Part shown: positions 32,764 through 41,212 of the stretch, piece after piece | Layout of the letters: each line of letters begins with the position of its first letter | How positions within the stretch are numbered: position 1 is the stretch's first letter | Origin: Promicromonospora sukumoe | GTDB taxonomy: Bacteria > Actinomycetota > Actinomycetes > Actinomycetales > Cellulomonadaceae | Reading direction: 5' to 3' | Assembly (NCBI RefSeq): GCF_014137995.1 | Contig: NZ_JACGWV010000001.1 | Location: 1,550,001-1,614,000 of the forward strand | Length of the DNA stretch: 64,000 nt | The notes under the pieces: model-generated | The model's input: only the letters and a program-made list of their open reading frames with translations | Database searches by the model: none | What the model was told of the DNA's origin: nothing | Translations under genes and position numbers: made by a program

Positions 32764-33501
32764 TCAGCCGTTCCCGCCGGGCAGCGCGTCCTCGAGCTGG
32801 TCGCCGATGCTCTGCTCGACGCTCTCGGTCGCGTTCTGCTTGGCGTCCTCGACGCCCTTGTCGATCTCCTGCTGCACGGCGTCCTTGGCGTCCTGCTTCG
32901 CGTTGTCGACGCTCTCGTCCACCGAGTTCTGCACGTTCTGCTTCACGTTCTCCGTGGCGTCCTGCGCGTAGCCGACGACGCCGCCGACGGCGAACACCAC
33001 GATCCACGCGACGACCGCCAGACCGTACGGCCAGATCGCCAGCGACGTGTTCAGCGACCGGATCGTGTTGAACAGGCCGGCCAGCGCGATGCCGAGCACC
33101 GGGATGGTGAGGTTCGCTGCCTGGTCCGACCAGTCGGGGTTGAGGTTGAGCATGCCGAGCACGCCGTCGCCGATCCCGCGGAACAGGGGGAACTGCGAGA
33201 CGTCGGGCATGACGTCGAACCCGGGGATCAGCCGGACGAGCTGGTACACGCTCAGCGCGAGCAGGATGCGCGGGATCCACGCCAGGACGGCGCCCGCCGC
33301 GGAGCCGCCGCCCCGGGAGTCGTCGCCCCGGTCGCGGCGCTGCGGCGTCGGCTGACCGGGCTGACCCGGTGCGAAGGCGCTCATCCGCTGGGTCGCGTCA
33401 TACGATGACGGGGCGCCGGGCTGCCCCGGGCGAGCGGGTGGTCGCTGGATCTGTGTCGGGTCGGCCGCCGGAGGAATACGGCGGGTGGGCTCGTCGGACA
33501 C
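32764..33501 (-). CDS. Membrane protein equal to the kinase C-terminal module
   Basis: A 245-residue protein with no kinase domain. It starts SDEPTRRIPP, like SDETTRMTAP of the neighbouring kinase, has a short Pro/Gln linker, and then the same membrane module: WIPRILLALSVYQLVRLIPG, FDVMPDVSQFPLF, a hydrophobic pair and GVVGYAQDATENVKQNV. The C-terminal 60 residues form a charged helix of NAKQDAKDAV-type repeats ending DALPGGNG, parallel to EDVLPWN in the kinase. I do not recognise the module. A gene duplication with loss of the kinase part, or a kinase built on this module, would explain it; it could be the kinase partner. GAGGAG precedes the GTG at 33501. Confidence 0.8.
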   Translation of the reverse strand: MSDEPTRRIPPAADPTQIQRPPARPGQPGAPSSYDATQRMSAFAPGQPGQPTPQRRDRGDDSRGGGSAAGAVLAWIPRILLALSVYQLVRLIPGFDVMPDVSQFPLFRGIGDGVLGMLNLNPDWSDQAANLTIPVLGIALAGLFNTIRSLNTSLAIWPYGLAVVAWIVVFAVGGVVGYAQDATENVKQNVQNSVDESVDNAKQDAKDAVQQEIDKGVEDAKQNATESVEQSIGDQLEDALPGGNG

Positions 33502-33668
33502 GCAAGGGCTCCTCGGTTGTGGTCCCGGATTCGACACCTGTTTGCGCGAGAACCTACCAGGTGGGGTGAATGCCCCGTTGGGGTGGCCGGTGAGCCGATC
33601 ATGGCCGACCCTTGCAACGGGGGCGAACCCACGCTATGCCGCCTACCCAGGAACTTCGGAGGAAACGC

Positions 33669-35699
33669 ATGAGCTCTGACACCGTGCCCCGCTGGCCCCG
33701 GATCGACGCGATCGTCCGGGAGGACGGCTCAGGCGAGGTGACGATCGACGGGACGTTCCACCCGATCGCCGCCGGCAGCCTGGAGGAGGCGCGGGTGGAG
33801 GTCCTGCGGCGGGTCACGGAGAACGCCGTGCAGATCGGCCGGCCCGTACGAGCCTCGGCGACCGGCCCCGAAGGGCTCTGGAACCTGATCGTGCACCCGG
33901 ACGGCACGGTGGTTCCGGAGGAGGAAGAGGTCGCGGCGCAGACGCCGCAGGCCCCGCCGGTCGCTGCCCCGCCTGTCGCCGCCCAGCCCGAGCAGCGGCC
34001 CGAGCCCGTTCGCGAGCAGCGTCCCGAGCCGCTCACCGACCCCCTGACGGGCCCGGGGACGATCCCGGCCCCGGCGTTCGAGGGTGTCCCGGTCGCCGAC
34101 CTGGCCCCGGGCGGCAACCACGCCGGCGAGCAGCCTGCCGGTCCGGAGGCGGCCGGCGTGGAGGCGTCCGGTGCGGAGCAGGCAGACCCGATCGACACGG
34201 ACACGGTCCGCCGGGCCCCCCGGCCCGCCGACCAGGCCGACGCCACGGACCCGGGTTCGCCGGCCGACCAGGCGGCGGCACCCGACCAGGGCGCCCCCGA
34301 CGCCGCCACGCCCGACCAGGGCACGTCAGCGGGTGGGACCGTCCCCGTCCACTCCCACGGCAAGGGCACCGACGGCGCCGGCACGAACGGCGCGGAGACC
34401 AACGGCGTCGGGGCGCACGGCAGGAACGGTTACGGCACGAGCGGCTACGGCACGGACTCGTACGGCGGCGGCGACCAGGACGTCGCCGAGTGGGTCCGCG
34501 ACAGCGCGGCGCAGGACCTCCCGGGCAGTGCCCCGGCCGAGGCCCCCGGCGACCTCCCGGCGAGCGGCCCGGCAGGCCCGGCGAGCCAGGCCCCCGTGGA
34601 CGCGGTACCCACGGCGGGCTACCCCGGCCCGGCCGGCTACACGAGCTCCGACGGCTACACCGGCCCGGACGACTACAGCGGCCAGGCGGGCTACGCCGGC
34701 TACCCGGGCCCCGACGACGGGTCCGCCCCGCCGTCGGGCCCCACGCGTGCCGTCGAGGGGGAGGCGCCCCGCTCGCGCCGTGAGGCGCGCCAGTCGTTCC
34801 TCACCCACCAGCAGGACGAGGACCCGGCCACGCAGGGCTTCCGTGGCTTCCTGACCCGCATGGGCCTGCGCGTGGGGCCGAGCGAGTCGGAGCGCGCCGA
34901 GCGGGCCGACGAGCGCGCCGTGAGCCAGCACTGGCCCGGGCCGCGCACCATCTCGATGGTGAACGGAAAGGGCGGCGCGGGGAAGACGCCGTCGACGGTG
35001 CTGCTGGCGGCTGTTTTCGCGCAGTTCGGCGGCGCGGGCGTGGTCACGTGGGACAACAACCAGACGCGCGGGACGCTCGGCTGGCGCACCGAGCAGGGCC
35101 CGCACGAGTCCACGCTGCTGGACCTGCTGCCGCAGACGGACCGCCTGCTGGGCCCGTCGGCGCAGGCCGCCGACCTCGCGCGGTACGTGCACCACCAGAC
35201 GCGCGACCGGTTCGACGTGCTGCGGTCCAAGCCGATAGCGATGGCGAACGAGCAGCGGATCGAGCCGCAGGACGTGGACGCCATCCACTCCGTGCTCTCG
35301 AAGTACTACCGGATGATCCTCATCGACTCGGGCAACGACGAGTCCGACCCGATGTGGCAGCGGATGATCGACCTGACCGACCAGCTCGTGGTCGCCACCA
35401 CGACGCGCGACGACCACGCGGAGGCCGGGGCCCTGCTGCTGGAGGCGCTCGGCACCCGGGACGGGCGGTCGGCGTACCTGGCGCAGCAGGCGGTCGTCGT
35501 CGTGAGCCAGGCGGACCCGAAGGAGTCCTCGGGCGAGCTGGAGCAGGTCGCCGACGGCTACCGGTCGCTGGCCCGCGAGGTCGTGACCATCCCGTTCGAC
35601 CCCGCGATGGTGGACGGGCACCTGCGCTACGGCGCGCTGCGCCCCGAGACCCGGCGCGCCTGGCTCGCCGCGGGCGCCGCCGTGGCCGGCGGGCTCTGA
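33669..35699 (+). CDS. ParA/MinD-like ATPase with N-terminal domain and Gly/Tyr-rich linker
   Basis: A 676-residue protein. Residues 1-80 (WPRIDAIVREDGSGEVTIDG to VHPDGTV) form a small domain shared with the ATPase at 41213. A long Pro/Ala/Gly linker follows, with a Gly/Tyr/Ser-rich part at about 240-357 (GYGTSGYGTDSYGGG and further GYT repeats). The P-loop domain starts near 425: ISMVNGKGGAGKTPST is a deviant Walker A (KGGAGKT), then WDNNQTRGTLGWRTEQG, RMILIDSGNDESDP and VVVSQADPKE. Similar ATPases are found near type VII secretion genes of actinobacteria, but no WXG100 or EccC gene is present here. It is divergent from the membrane kinase set. GGAGGAAACGC precedes the ATG. Confidence 0.83.
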   Translation: MSSDTVPRWPRIDAIVREDGSGEVTIDGTFHPIAAGSLEEARVEVLRRVTENAVQIGRPVRASATGPEGLWNLIVHPDGTVVPEEEEVAAQTPQAPPVAAPPVAAQPEQRPEPVREQRPEPLTDPLTGPGTIPAPAFEGVPVADLAPGGNHAGEQPAGPEAAGVEASGAEQADPIDTDTVRRAPRPADQADATDPGSPADQAAAPDQGAPDAATPDQGTSAGGTVPVHSHGKGTDGAGTNGAETNGVGAHGRNGYGTSGYGTDSYGGGDQDVAEWVRDSAAQDLPGSAPAEAPGDLPASGPAGPASQAPVDAVPTAGYPGPAGYTSSDGYTGPDDYSGQAGYAGYPGPDDGSAPPSGPTRAVEGEAPRSRREARQSFLTHQQDEDPATQGFRGFLTRMGLRVGPSESERAERADERAVSQHWPGPRTISMVNGKGGAGKTPSTVLLAAVFAQFGGAGVVTWDNNQTRGTLGWRTEQGPHESTLLDLLPQTDRLLGPSAQAADLARYVHHQTRDRFDVLRSKPIAMANEQRIEPQDVDAIHSVLSKYYRMILIDSGNDESDPMWQRMIDLTDQLVVATTTRDDHAEAGALLLEALGTRDGRSAYLAQQAVVVVSQADPKESSGELEQVADGYRSLAREVVTIPFDPAMVDGHLRYGALRPETRRAWLAAGAAVAGGL

Positions 35700-35730
35700 G
35701 CCGGACGCCGAGCGAGCGTCCGAGCGAGCA

Positions 35731-35775
35731 ACGACGTCCGGCCCCCGCCCTCAGCGGGCAGGGGCCGGACGTCGT
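35731..35775. terminator. GC-rich hairpin between convergent genes
   Basis: ACGACGTCCGGCCCC (35731-35745) pairs exactly with 35761-35775, with further GC pairing inside. It lies 32 bases past the ATPase stop and 23 bases before the convergent YdjM-like stop. No T tract. Confidence 0.8.
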
Positions 35776-35797
35776 CGTCGGGCATCTGGGCGAGAAA

Positions 35798-36619
35798 TCA
35801 GCCCGGGAAGAGCGCCAGGACCTGGTACCAGACCGCCATGGTGTCGTAGCCCATCTCGTTGAGCAGCGCCCAGACGATGCCGATGATCGCGTACAGCGAC
35901 ACGGGGATGAGGAAGATCCACTCGCGGACCGACCCGGCGTCGCCCAGGATCGGGATCGACAGGTTGCCGCCGGACCGCCAGATCATGTCGAGCTCCACGC
36001 CGCGCCCGTCGCGCATCCAGCGCGGGGAGCGGAACTTCAGCGGCCACAGCAGCGGCACGCCGTTGGTGGTGATCATGTCGCCCAGGATGTGCACGGTGCA
36101 GCCGAGCGCCACGCTGAACGGCATCCAGAACCATTCCTCGGGCGCGAAGATCGCGATGAGCACCGCGAGCGTGATCGACGTCGTCCACGGCAGGAGCTTC
36201 GTGTCCCGCGTGATCTTCAGCGCCTTGAGGGCGAACGAGACCAGCAGCACGCACATGATGCCCGGCCCGATCAGGATGGCGCCGATCTGCTCGTTGCCCG
36301 TGTCGATGCTCAGGAAGCTGAGCCCCCACGCGATGAGCGTGAACACGGCGATGCCGAGGATCGAGTGCGTGCCCTTGCGGTGCCCGCCCGAGAGCGCCTC
36401 GATGACCTTGACCACGCCGTTCGAGACCGGCTTGAGCGAGTTGGCGATCGTGCCCGAGTGATGGTCGGCGTCGGGCAGCAGCGCGGCGCCCGCGCAGACC
36501 AGGGCTCCCGCTATCACGCCCGTGTCGGTCACCGGATACCAGCCGAACGCGATCGGCGTCGACGCGGTGACCGCTACCCAGGCCGCGGCTCCCGTCGCGG
36601 CGTGGTTGCCTCCCATCAT
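35798..36619 (-). CDS. YdjM-like membrane-bound metal-dependent hydrolase
   Basis: A 273-residue polytopic membrane protein of the YdjM/DUF457 family. Metal-type motifs lie between helices: GAALLPDADHHSG (about 44-56), GGHRKGTHSILG (about 77-88) and GCTVHILGDMITTNGVPLLWP (about 172-192), all with the His/Asp positions of the family. At least six hydrophobic segments are seen. The family was named for a LexA-regulated Escherichia coli gene, and its substrate is unknown; there is no LexA box here. Two adjacent ATG codons (36619, 36616) could start it. Confidence 0.87.
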   Translation of the reverse strand: MMGGNHAATGAAAWVAVTASTPIAFGWYPVTDTGVIAGALVCAGAALLPDADHHSGTIANSLKPVSNGVVKVIEALSGGHRKGTHSILGIAVFTLIAWGLSFLSIDTGNEQIGAILIGPGIMCVLLVSFALKALKITRDTKLLPWTTSITLAVLIAIFAPEEWFWMPFSVALGCTVHILGDMITTNGVPLLWPLKFRSPRWMRDGRGVELDMIWRSGGNLSIPILGDAGSVREWIFLIPVSLYAIIGIVWALLNEMGYDTMAVWYQVLALFPG

Positions 36620-36804
36620 GGTGGTGTGCGCTCCAGTTCCCGGGGTTTCCCCGACTCGTCAGACATACAGGCGGAAGGCCGGGTGAACGACCTGGTCAGG
36701 GTGCAGTTTGCCCAGGTGTGTCCCAGCCGCGGCAAACCTTAGCGCGGGCCACCGACACGGGCAGGAACGACGCGCCCACGCACCTGATCAGGCCAGACGC
36801 ACCC

Positions 36805-36854
36805 GACGTGTCAGACCCTCAGGTCCCCGGAGGGACCTGAGGGTCTGACACGTC
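36805..36854. terminator. Family-B palindrome at the 3' end of the GNAT gene
   Basis: Perfect 23-base arms at 36805-36827 and 36832-36854, GACGTGTCAGACCCTCAGG being the outer 19 bases. Against other copies, GTA is CCT on one arm and AGG replaces TAC on the other: a paired three-base change. A decayed single arm (CGTCAGACATACAGG) remains at about 36657-36671. Confidence 0.87.
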
Positions 36855-36869
36855 AGGGGAGGGAGAGCG

Positions 36870-37361
36870 TCAGGCGCCCGTCACGTACGCGTAGTGGTGG
36901 AAGTGCTGGTCGCGCACGAAGCCCTCGGACTCGTACAGGCCCTGTGCGGCAACGTTGTCCCACGCGGTGGCCAGCGAGACCCGGATGGCGCCGGACTCCT
37001 TGGCGAGGCGGGCCGTCTCCTGCACCAGGGCGCGCGCCGCGCCCGTCCCGCGCGCGGCGGGGGAGACGAACAGGTCGTTCAGCACCCACGACCGGCTCAG
37101 GCTCACCGACGACCACGTCGGGTAGCTCTGCGCGAACCCGACGATCCTGGCGTCCTCCGCCGGGTCGGCGCCCTCCACGGCCACCTCGGCGACGAGCAGC
37201 ACGCTGTCGCCCGCGTCGCGGCGGGCTGTCAGGTAGGCCCGCGCCTCGGCGTCGGGTACCTCCTGCTCGTAGAACCACAGGTACTGGCGGAACAGGTCGA
37301 CCACGGCGTCGACGTCCTCGTCGGTCGCGGGGCGCACATCAACAGACACGAAAGTGATCAT
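36870..37361 (-). CDS. GNAT acetyltransferase
   Basis: A 163-residue GNAT protein. The strand before the loop is WVLNDLFVSPAARGTGAARALVQETARLA (about 97-125), with RGTGAA as pyrophosphate loop; LYESEGFVRDQHFHHYAY ends the domain. WFYEQEVPDAEARAYL and SVLLVAEV complete the N-terminal half. The start at ATG 37361 begins just before the first beta strand (VSVDVRPATDEDVDAVVDLF). The acceptor is unknown. Confidence 0.85.
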   Translation of the reverse strand: MITFVSVDVRPATDEDVDAVVDLFRQYLWFYEQEVPDAEARAYLTARRDAGDSVLLVAEVAVEGADPAEDARIVGFAQSYPTWSSVSLSRSWVLNDLFVSPAARGTGAARALVQETARLAKESGAIRVSLATAWDNVAAQGLYESEGFVRDQHFHHYAYVTGA

Positions 37362-37476
37362 GTCAGGCAGACCGGGGTTGACGCCATGATCTTCCGCGAT
37401 ACCGAAAAAGGTACAGAACTGGTAAAGGGTCGTGTGTGCCGGAACAGGGTGGGTCGCGGGACGGTTGACCAGAGCG

Positions 37477-38538
37477 ATGAACACCCAGCCACGCTTGTCC
37501 GTCCTTGACCTCGTGCCCGTCCGCTCGGGCCAGACCAGCGCCCAGGCCCTGTCGGCCTCGCTCGACCTGGCGGCGCTCGCCGACCGGCTCGGCTACGAGC
37601 GCTACTGGTTCGCGGAGCACCACAACATGGCCGCCGTCGCCGCCTCGTCGCCGCCGGTCATGATCGCCGCCGCCGCCGCGCGCACCTCCCGCATCCGCGT
37701 GGGCTCCGGCGGCGTGATGCTGCCGAACCACGCCCCGCTGGTGGTCGCCGAGCAGTTCGCGGCGCTGGAGGCCGTGGCCCCCGGCCGCATCGACCTCGGC
37801 ATCGGCCGCGCCCCGGGCAGCGACCCCGTGGTCACCTCCCTGCTGCGCGCCACGGGCCCGACGGCGGACGTGGACCGGTTCCCGCAGCACGTCACCGACA
37901 TCATGGCGCTGATGGAGCCGGACGGCGCTCGCCTGCGGCTGGTCTCGGGCGACATCTACGACGTCCGCGCGACGCCTGCCGCCGGGAGCGTGCCCACGGT
38001 GTGGCTGCTGGGCTCCAGCGACTACTCGGCCCGCCTGGCCGCCGAGCTCGGGCTGCCCTACGTGTTCGCGAACCACTTCTCCGGGCAGGGCATGGACCAG
38101 ATCCTGGCCCTGTACCGCGACGGCTACCGGCCGTCGGAGGAGCACCCCGAGCCCCGCACGTTCGTGACGGTCAACGCGGTGGCCGCTCCGACGTCGGACG
38201 AGGCGCACGACCGCGCCCTGCCCCAGCTCCGGCAGATGGCCCGGCTGCGGTCCGGCCAGAAGCTGGGCCCGCTGGAGACGGTCGAGGAGGCGCTGCGCGC
38301 CACGGCCGACGAGCCGGCCGACGGCATGATCGCCCAGTCCATCGAGGCGATGCGCACGCGCTGGCTGATCGGCGACGCCGCCCACGTGGCGGCCGAGGTG
38401 CGCGGGCTGGCGGAGCGGCACGGCGTCGAGGAGGTCATGCTCGTGCCGGTCGCCGGGTCGCGGGACGGCGAGCCGCTGGACGCCACGTTCGGCCGCACGC
38501 AGACGCTGGAGCTGGTGGCGGAGGCGCTGAAGGTCTGA
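37477..38538 (+). CDS. LLM-class flavin-dependent oxidoreductase
   Basis: A 353-residue luciferase-like monooxygenase-fold protein. The opening [31 protein letters not shown] (about 45-56), [27 protein letters not shown] (about 80-106) and [15 protein letters not shown] are diagnostic of the MsnO8/YhbW group that uses FMN or F420. The substrate is unknown. ATG 37477 is chosen over the upstream frame because it begins the first strand. A hairpin follows 21 bases after the stop. Confidence 0.92.
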   Translation: MNTQPRLSVLDLVPVRSGQTSAQALSASLDLAALADRLGYERYWFAEHHNMAAVAASSPPVMIAAAAARTSRIRVGSGGVMLPNHAPLVVAEQFAALEAVAPGRIDLGIGRAPGSDPVVTSLLRATGPTADVDRFPQHVTDIMALMEPDGARLRLVSGDIYDVRATPAAGSVPTVWLLGSSDYSARLAAELGLPYVFANHFSGQGMDQILALYRDGYRPSEEHPEPRTFVTVNAVAAPTSDEAHDRALPQLRQMARLRSGQKLGPLETVEEALRATADEPADGMIAQSIEAMRTRWLIGDAAHVAAEVRGLAERHGVEEVMLVPVAGSRDGEPLDATFGRTQTLELVAEALKV

Positions 38539-38559
38539 CGGCGCGAGCGAGCAAGGTAC

Positions 38560-38591
38560 GGGGTGCCGGGTCGGAGACGACCCGGCACCCC
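38560..38591. terminator. Hairpin after the LLM oxidoreductase gene
   Basis: GGGGTGCCGGGTCG (38560-38573) pairs exactly with 38578-38591 around GAGA. It lies 21 bases past the stop and before the SDR operator, so a terminator is likely. Confidence 0.78.
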
Positions 38592-38658
38592 GGCGTCGTA
38601 CCCAGGGGTTGTGCCGCGGGGTTGTGCCGTCGGGGGAGCGGGTGCACAGTGGGAGCAC

Positions 38659-38678
38659 CCAACCAACTCGTTGGTTGG
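38659..38678. promoter_or_regulatory. TetR-type operator upstream of the SDR operon
   Basis: CCAACCAA-CTCG-TTGGTTGG (38659-38678) is a perfect dyad 22 bases before the first SDR start codon. Symmetry, spacing and length fit a TetR-family repressor, and a TetR gene is the third gene of this operon. Confidence 0.82.
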
Positions 38679-38700
38679 CCCGTCGAACCGAGGAGCCCCC

Positions 38701-39609
38701 ATGTACGCCGTGCCCGACCAGACCGGCCGCACCGTCGTCGTCACCGGTGCCAACAGCGGCACCGGCCGGGAGGCCGCCAAGCGCCTCGCGGCCGCCGGCG
38801 CGCGGGTGGTCCTCGCCGTCCGCAACCCGGAGAAAGGGGCCGACGCCCTCGCCGAGGTGCTCGCGACCCGCCCCGACGCGCAGGCGGAGGTGCGGGTCCT
38901 GGACCTCGCCGACCTGGCGTCCGTGCGGGCGTTCGCCGACGGGCTCGCGCGCGACCTCGGCCGGCTCGACACCCTCGTGAACAACGCGGGAGTGATGGCC
39001 CCGCCCCAGCGCTACGAGACCGCGGACGGCCACGAGCTGCAGTGGGGCACCAACTTCCTGGGCCCGTTCGCGCTGACCAACCTGCTGCTGCCGCTGCTCC
39101 TGGCGGCGCCCGCCCCGCGCGTCGCCACCATGAGCTCCGGCGTGGCCAACCGGGGGCGCATCGACTTCGGCGACCTCGACTGGGAGCGCCGCCCGTACCG
39201 CACCTGGGCCGCGTACGGGCAGTCCAAGCTCGCCGACATCCACCTCGCGCAGCACCTGGCGCACCTGGCCGGACGGCGCGGCTGGGCCCTGGTCAGCACC
39301 GCGGCCCACCCTGGCTTCACCCGGACCAACCTCCAGGTCACGGGCCCGAGCATGGGCAAGGAGACGCCGGTGCGCTGGTCGCCGGGCAGCATCCTGCCGT
39401 CGATGGACGCCCCGGAGGGTGCCGGCTCGATCCTGCTGGCAGCCGCCGACCCGGCCGCCGCCTCCGGCGGCTACTACGGGCCACGGTTCGGCCTGGTCGG
39501 GGACCCGCGCCCGGCGCGCCTCGTCCGGCGTATGCGCGACGACGAGACGGCGGCCCGGCTCTGGGCCGTCGCCGAGGAGACCACCTCGACCGCCGTCCCG
39601 GCCCGCTGA
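38701..39609 (+). CDS. SDR-family oxidoreductase, copy 1 of a tandem pair
   Basis: A 302-residue SDR of the retinol-dehydrogenase/protochlorophyllide-reductase-like type. The cofactor loop is [13 protein letters not shown] (about 15-27), with [11 protein letters not shown] giving an NADP-type Arg; NNAGVMAP at about 96-103; the active site is in [10 protein letters not shown] and the [12 protein letters not shown] segment (Tyr and Lys), then [11 protein letters not shown]. It is about 75-80% identical by eye to the next gene, showing recent duplication. ATG 38701 is preceded by GAGGAG. Likely repressed by the TetR at 40567 through the dyad at 38659-38678. Confidence 0.9.
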   Translation: MYAVPDQTGRTVVVTGANSGTGREAAKRLAAAGARVVLAVRNPEKGADALAEVLATRPDAQAEVRVLDLADLASVRAFADGLARDLGRLDTLVNNAGVMAPPQRYETADGHELQWGTNFLGPFALTNLLLPLLLAAPAPRVATMSSGVANRGRIDFGDLDWERRPYRTWAAYGQSKLADIHLAQHLAHLAGRRGWALVSTAAHPGFTRTNLQVTGPSMGKETPVRWSPGSILPSMDAPEGAGSILLAAADPAAASGGYYGPRFGLVGDPRPARLVRRMRDDETAARLWAVAEETTSTAVPAR

Positions 39610-39635
39610 CTGGCGTGATGACTAAGGTGAACAGC

Positions 39636-40556
39636 ATGTCCGCACCCCGTCCCGTCCCCGACCAGACCGGGCGTACCGTCGTCGTCACGGGCGCCAACAG
39701 CGGCACGGGCCGCGAGGCCGCGAAGTGGTTCGCCGACGCGGGCGCCCGGGTGGTCCTGGCGGTCCGCAACCCGGAGAAGGGGGCCGACGCGCTGGCCGAG
39801 ATCCGGGCCGCCTCGCCGGACGCGCGGGCCGAGGTGCGGGTCCTGGACCTCGCCGACCTTGCGTCGGTCCGCGCCTTCGCCGACGCCCTGTCGCGCGACC
39901 TCGACCGCCTCGACGTCCTCGTGAACAACGCCGGCATCTCGATCCCGCCGGAGCGCTACACGACGGCCGACGGCCACGAGCTGCAGTGGGGCACCAACTT
40001 CCTGGGCCCGTTCGCGCTGACCAACCTGCTGCTGCCCCTGCTGCTGGCGGCGCCCGCCCCGCGCGTGGCCACGATGTGCTCGTTCGCCGCGAACCAGGGG
40101 CGCATCGACTTCGGCGACCTCGACTGGGAGCGCCGCGAGTACCGGCCGCTGCCCGCCTACGCGCAGTCCAAGCTGGCCGACCTGCACCTCGCCCGGCACC
40201 TGGCGCACCTCGCCGGGCAGCGCGGCTGGCCGCTGGTCAGCTCGGCCGCCCACCCCGGCCTGACGCGCACCAACCTCCAGGTCACCGGCCCGAGCATGGG
40301 GCGCGAGGAGCCCGTGCGCTGGGCGAACGGCCTGCTGCCGATGGCGTCCCCCGAGGACGGCGTCGGGGCGCTCCTGGTCGCCGCCGCGGGCGACGGGGTG
40401 CCGCAGGGCAGCTACTACGGGCCGCGCTACGGGCTGGCCGGGCCGCCGCGTCGCGCCCTGCTCAACCGGCGCATGCGCGACGGCGCGACGGCGGCCCGGC
40501 TGTGGGCCGTCGCGGAGGAGATCACGTCCACGGCCCTGCCGGCGGCCCGGAGCTAG
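39636..40556 (+). CDS. SDR-family oxidoreductase, copy 2 of a tandem pair
   Basis: A 306-residue near copy of the preceding SDR: the same [20 protein letters not shown] start, [20 protein letters not shown] and [12 protein letters not shown] clear difference is [10 protein letters not shown] where copy 1 has [10 protein letters not shown], so a Cys stands beside the catalytic Ser region, which may alter substrate use. ATG 39636 has AAGGTGA upstream; ATG 39618 is also in frame. It lies 26 bases after copy 1 and 10 bases before the TetR gene. Confidence 0.9.
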   Translation: MSAPRPVPDQTGRTVVVTGANSGTGREAAKWFADAGARVVLAVRNPEKGADALAEIRAASPDARAEVRVLDLADLASVRAFADALSRDLDRLDVLVNNAGISIPPERYTTADGHELQWGTNFLGPFALTNLLLPLLLAAPAPRVATMCSFAANQGRIDFGDLDWERREYRPLPAYAQSKLADLHLARHLAHLAGQRGWPLVSSAAHPGLTRTNLQVTGPSMGREEPVRWANGLLPMASPEDGVGALLVAAAGDGVPQGSYYGPRYGLAGPPRRALLNRRMRDGATAARLWAVAEEITSTALPAARS

Positions 40557-40566
40557 GCTGAGCGAC

Positions 40567-41166
40567 ATGCCCACCCCCTCCGCCGACGTCGGACGTGCCC
40601 CGACGCCCGAGCGCATCCTGGAGGCCGCCGCCGAGGAGTTCGCGCGGTACGGGCTGGCCGGCGCGCGCGTGGACCGCATCGCCGAGCACGCGGCGGCCAA
40701 CAAGCAGCGCATCTACGCGTACTTCGGCGGCAAGGAGGCGCTGTTCGACCAGGTGGTCAGCGCCCGCATCCTCGACCTGCTGGACGCCGTGCCGTTCGAC
40801 GCCGACGACCTGCCCGGCTACGCCGTCCGCCTGTTCGACTTCACGGTCGGCCACCCGGAGCTGGTCCGGCTCCTGCTCTGGCACACGCTGGAGCGGCCGG
40901 GGATGCTCGGCAACCTGGAGCGGTCGGCGACCTCCAGCGCGGCCAAGGTCGAGGCACTGCGCGAGGTCCAGGAGCGGCACCCGGACCGGATCGACGCCAC
41001 GGTGCCGGCCGAGCGGCTGCTCGGGCAGGTGCTCGCGGCGGTGCACGGCTCCGTGCTGACCGTCGGCGGCATGCTCGCCGTCCCGGAGGACACGGCGGCC
41101 GCCGCCGACGGCCGGGCCGACGTCCGCCGCGTCGTCACGCGGATCGTCGCCCCGGCCGGGGTGTAG
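40567..41166 (+). CDS. TetR-family regulator
   Basis: A 199-residue TetR protein. The DNA-binding domain reads RILEAAAEEFARYGLAGARV, then DRIAEHAAANKQRIYAYFGG (about 35-55), then KEALFDQVV. The C-terminal ligand domain is helical (HPELVRLLLWHTLERPGML). As third gene of the SDR operon with a TetR-like dyad upstream of the first gene, it most likely autoregulates the operon in response to an SDR substrate. Confidence 0.93.
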   Translation: MPTPSADVGRAPTPERILEAAAEEFARYGLAGARVDRIAEHAAANKQRIYAYFGGKEALFDQVVSARILDLLDAVPFDADDLPGYAVRLFDFTVGHPELVRLLLWHTLERPGMLGNLERSATSSAAKVEALREVQERHPDRIDATVPAERLLGQVLAAVHGSVLTVGGMLAVPEDTAAAADGRADVRRVVTRIVAPAGV

Positions 41167-41179
41167 CGGCCGCGCAGTG

Positions 41180-41206
41180 ACGACGGCGCCGTGGCGGCGC
41201 CGTCGT
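41180..41206. terminator. Hairpin between convergent TetR and ATPase genes
   Basis: ACGACGGCGCC (41180-41190) pairs exactly with 41196-41206 around GTGGC. It lies 13 bases past the TetR stop and 7 bases from the convergent ATPase stop. Confidence 0.78.
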
Positions 41207-41212
41207 CCCGGG

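Noticed and set aside
30286..35699. A type VII secretion locus
   Set aside because: The ParA-like ATPase resembles ones found there, but no WXG100, EccB/C/D/E or mycosin gene is present in the window.
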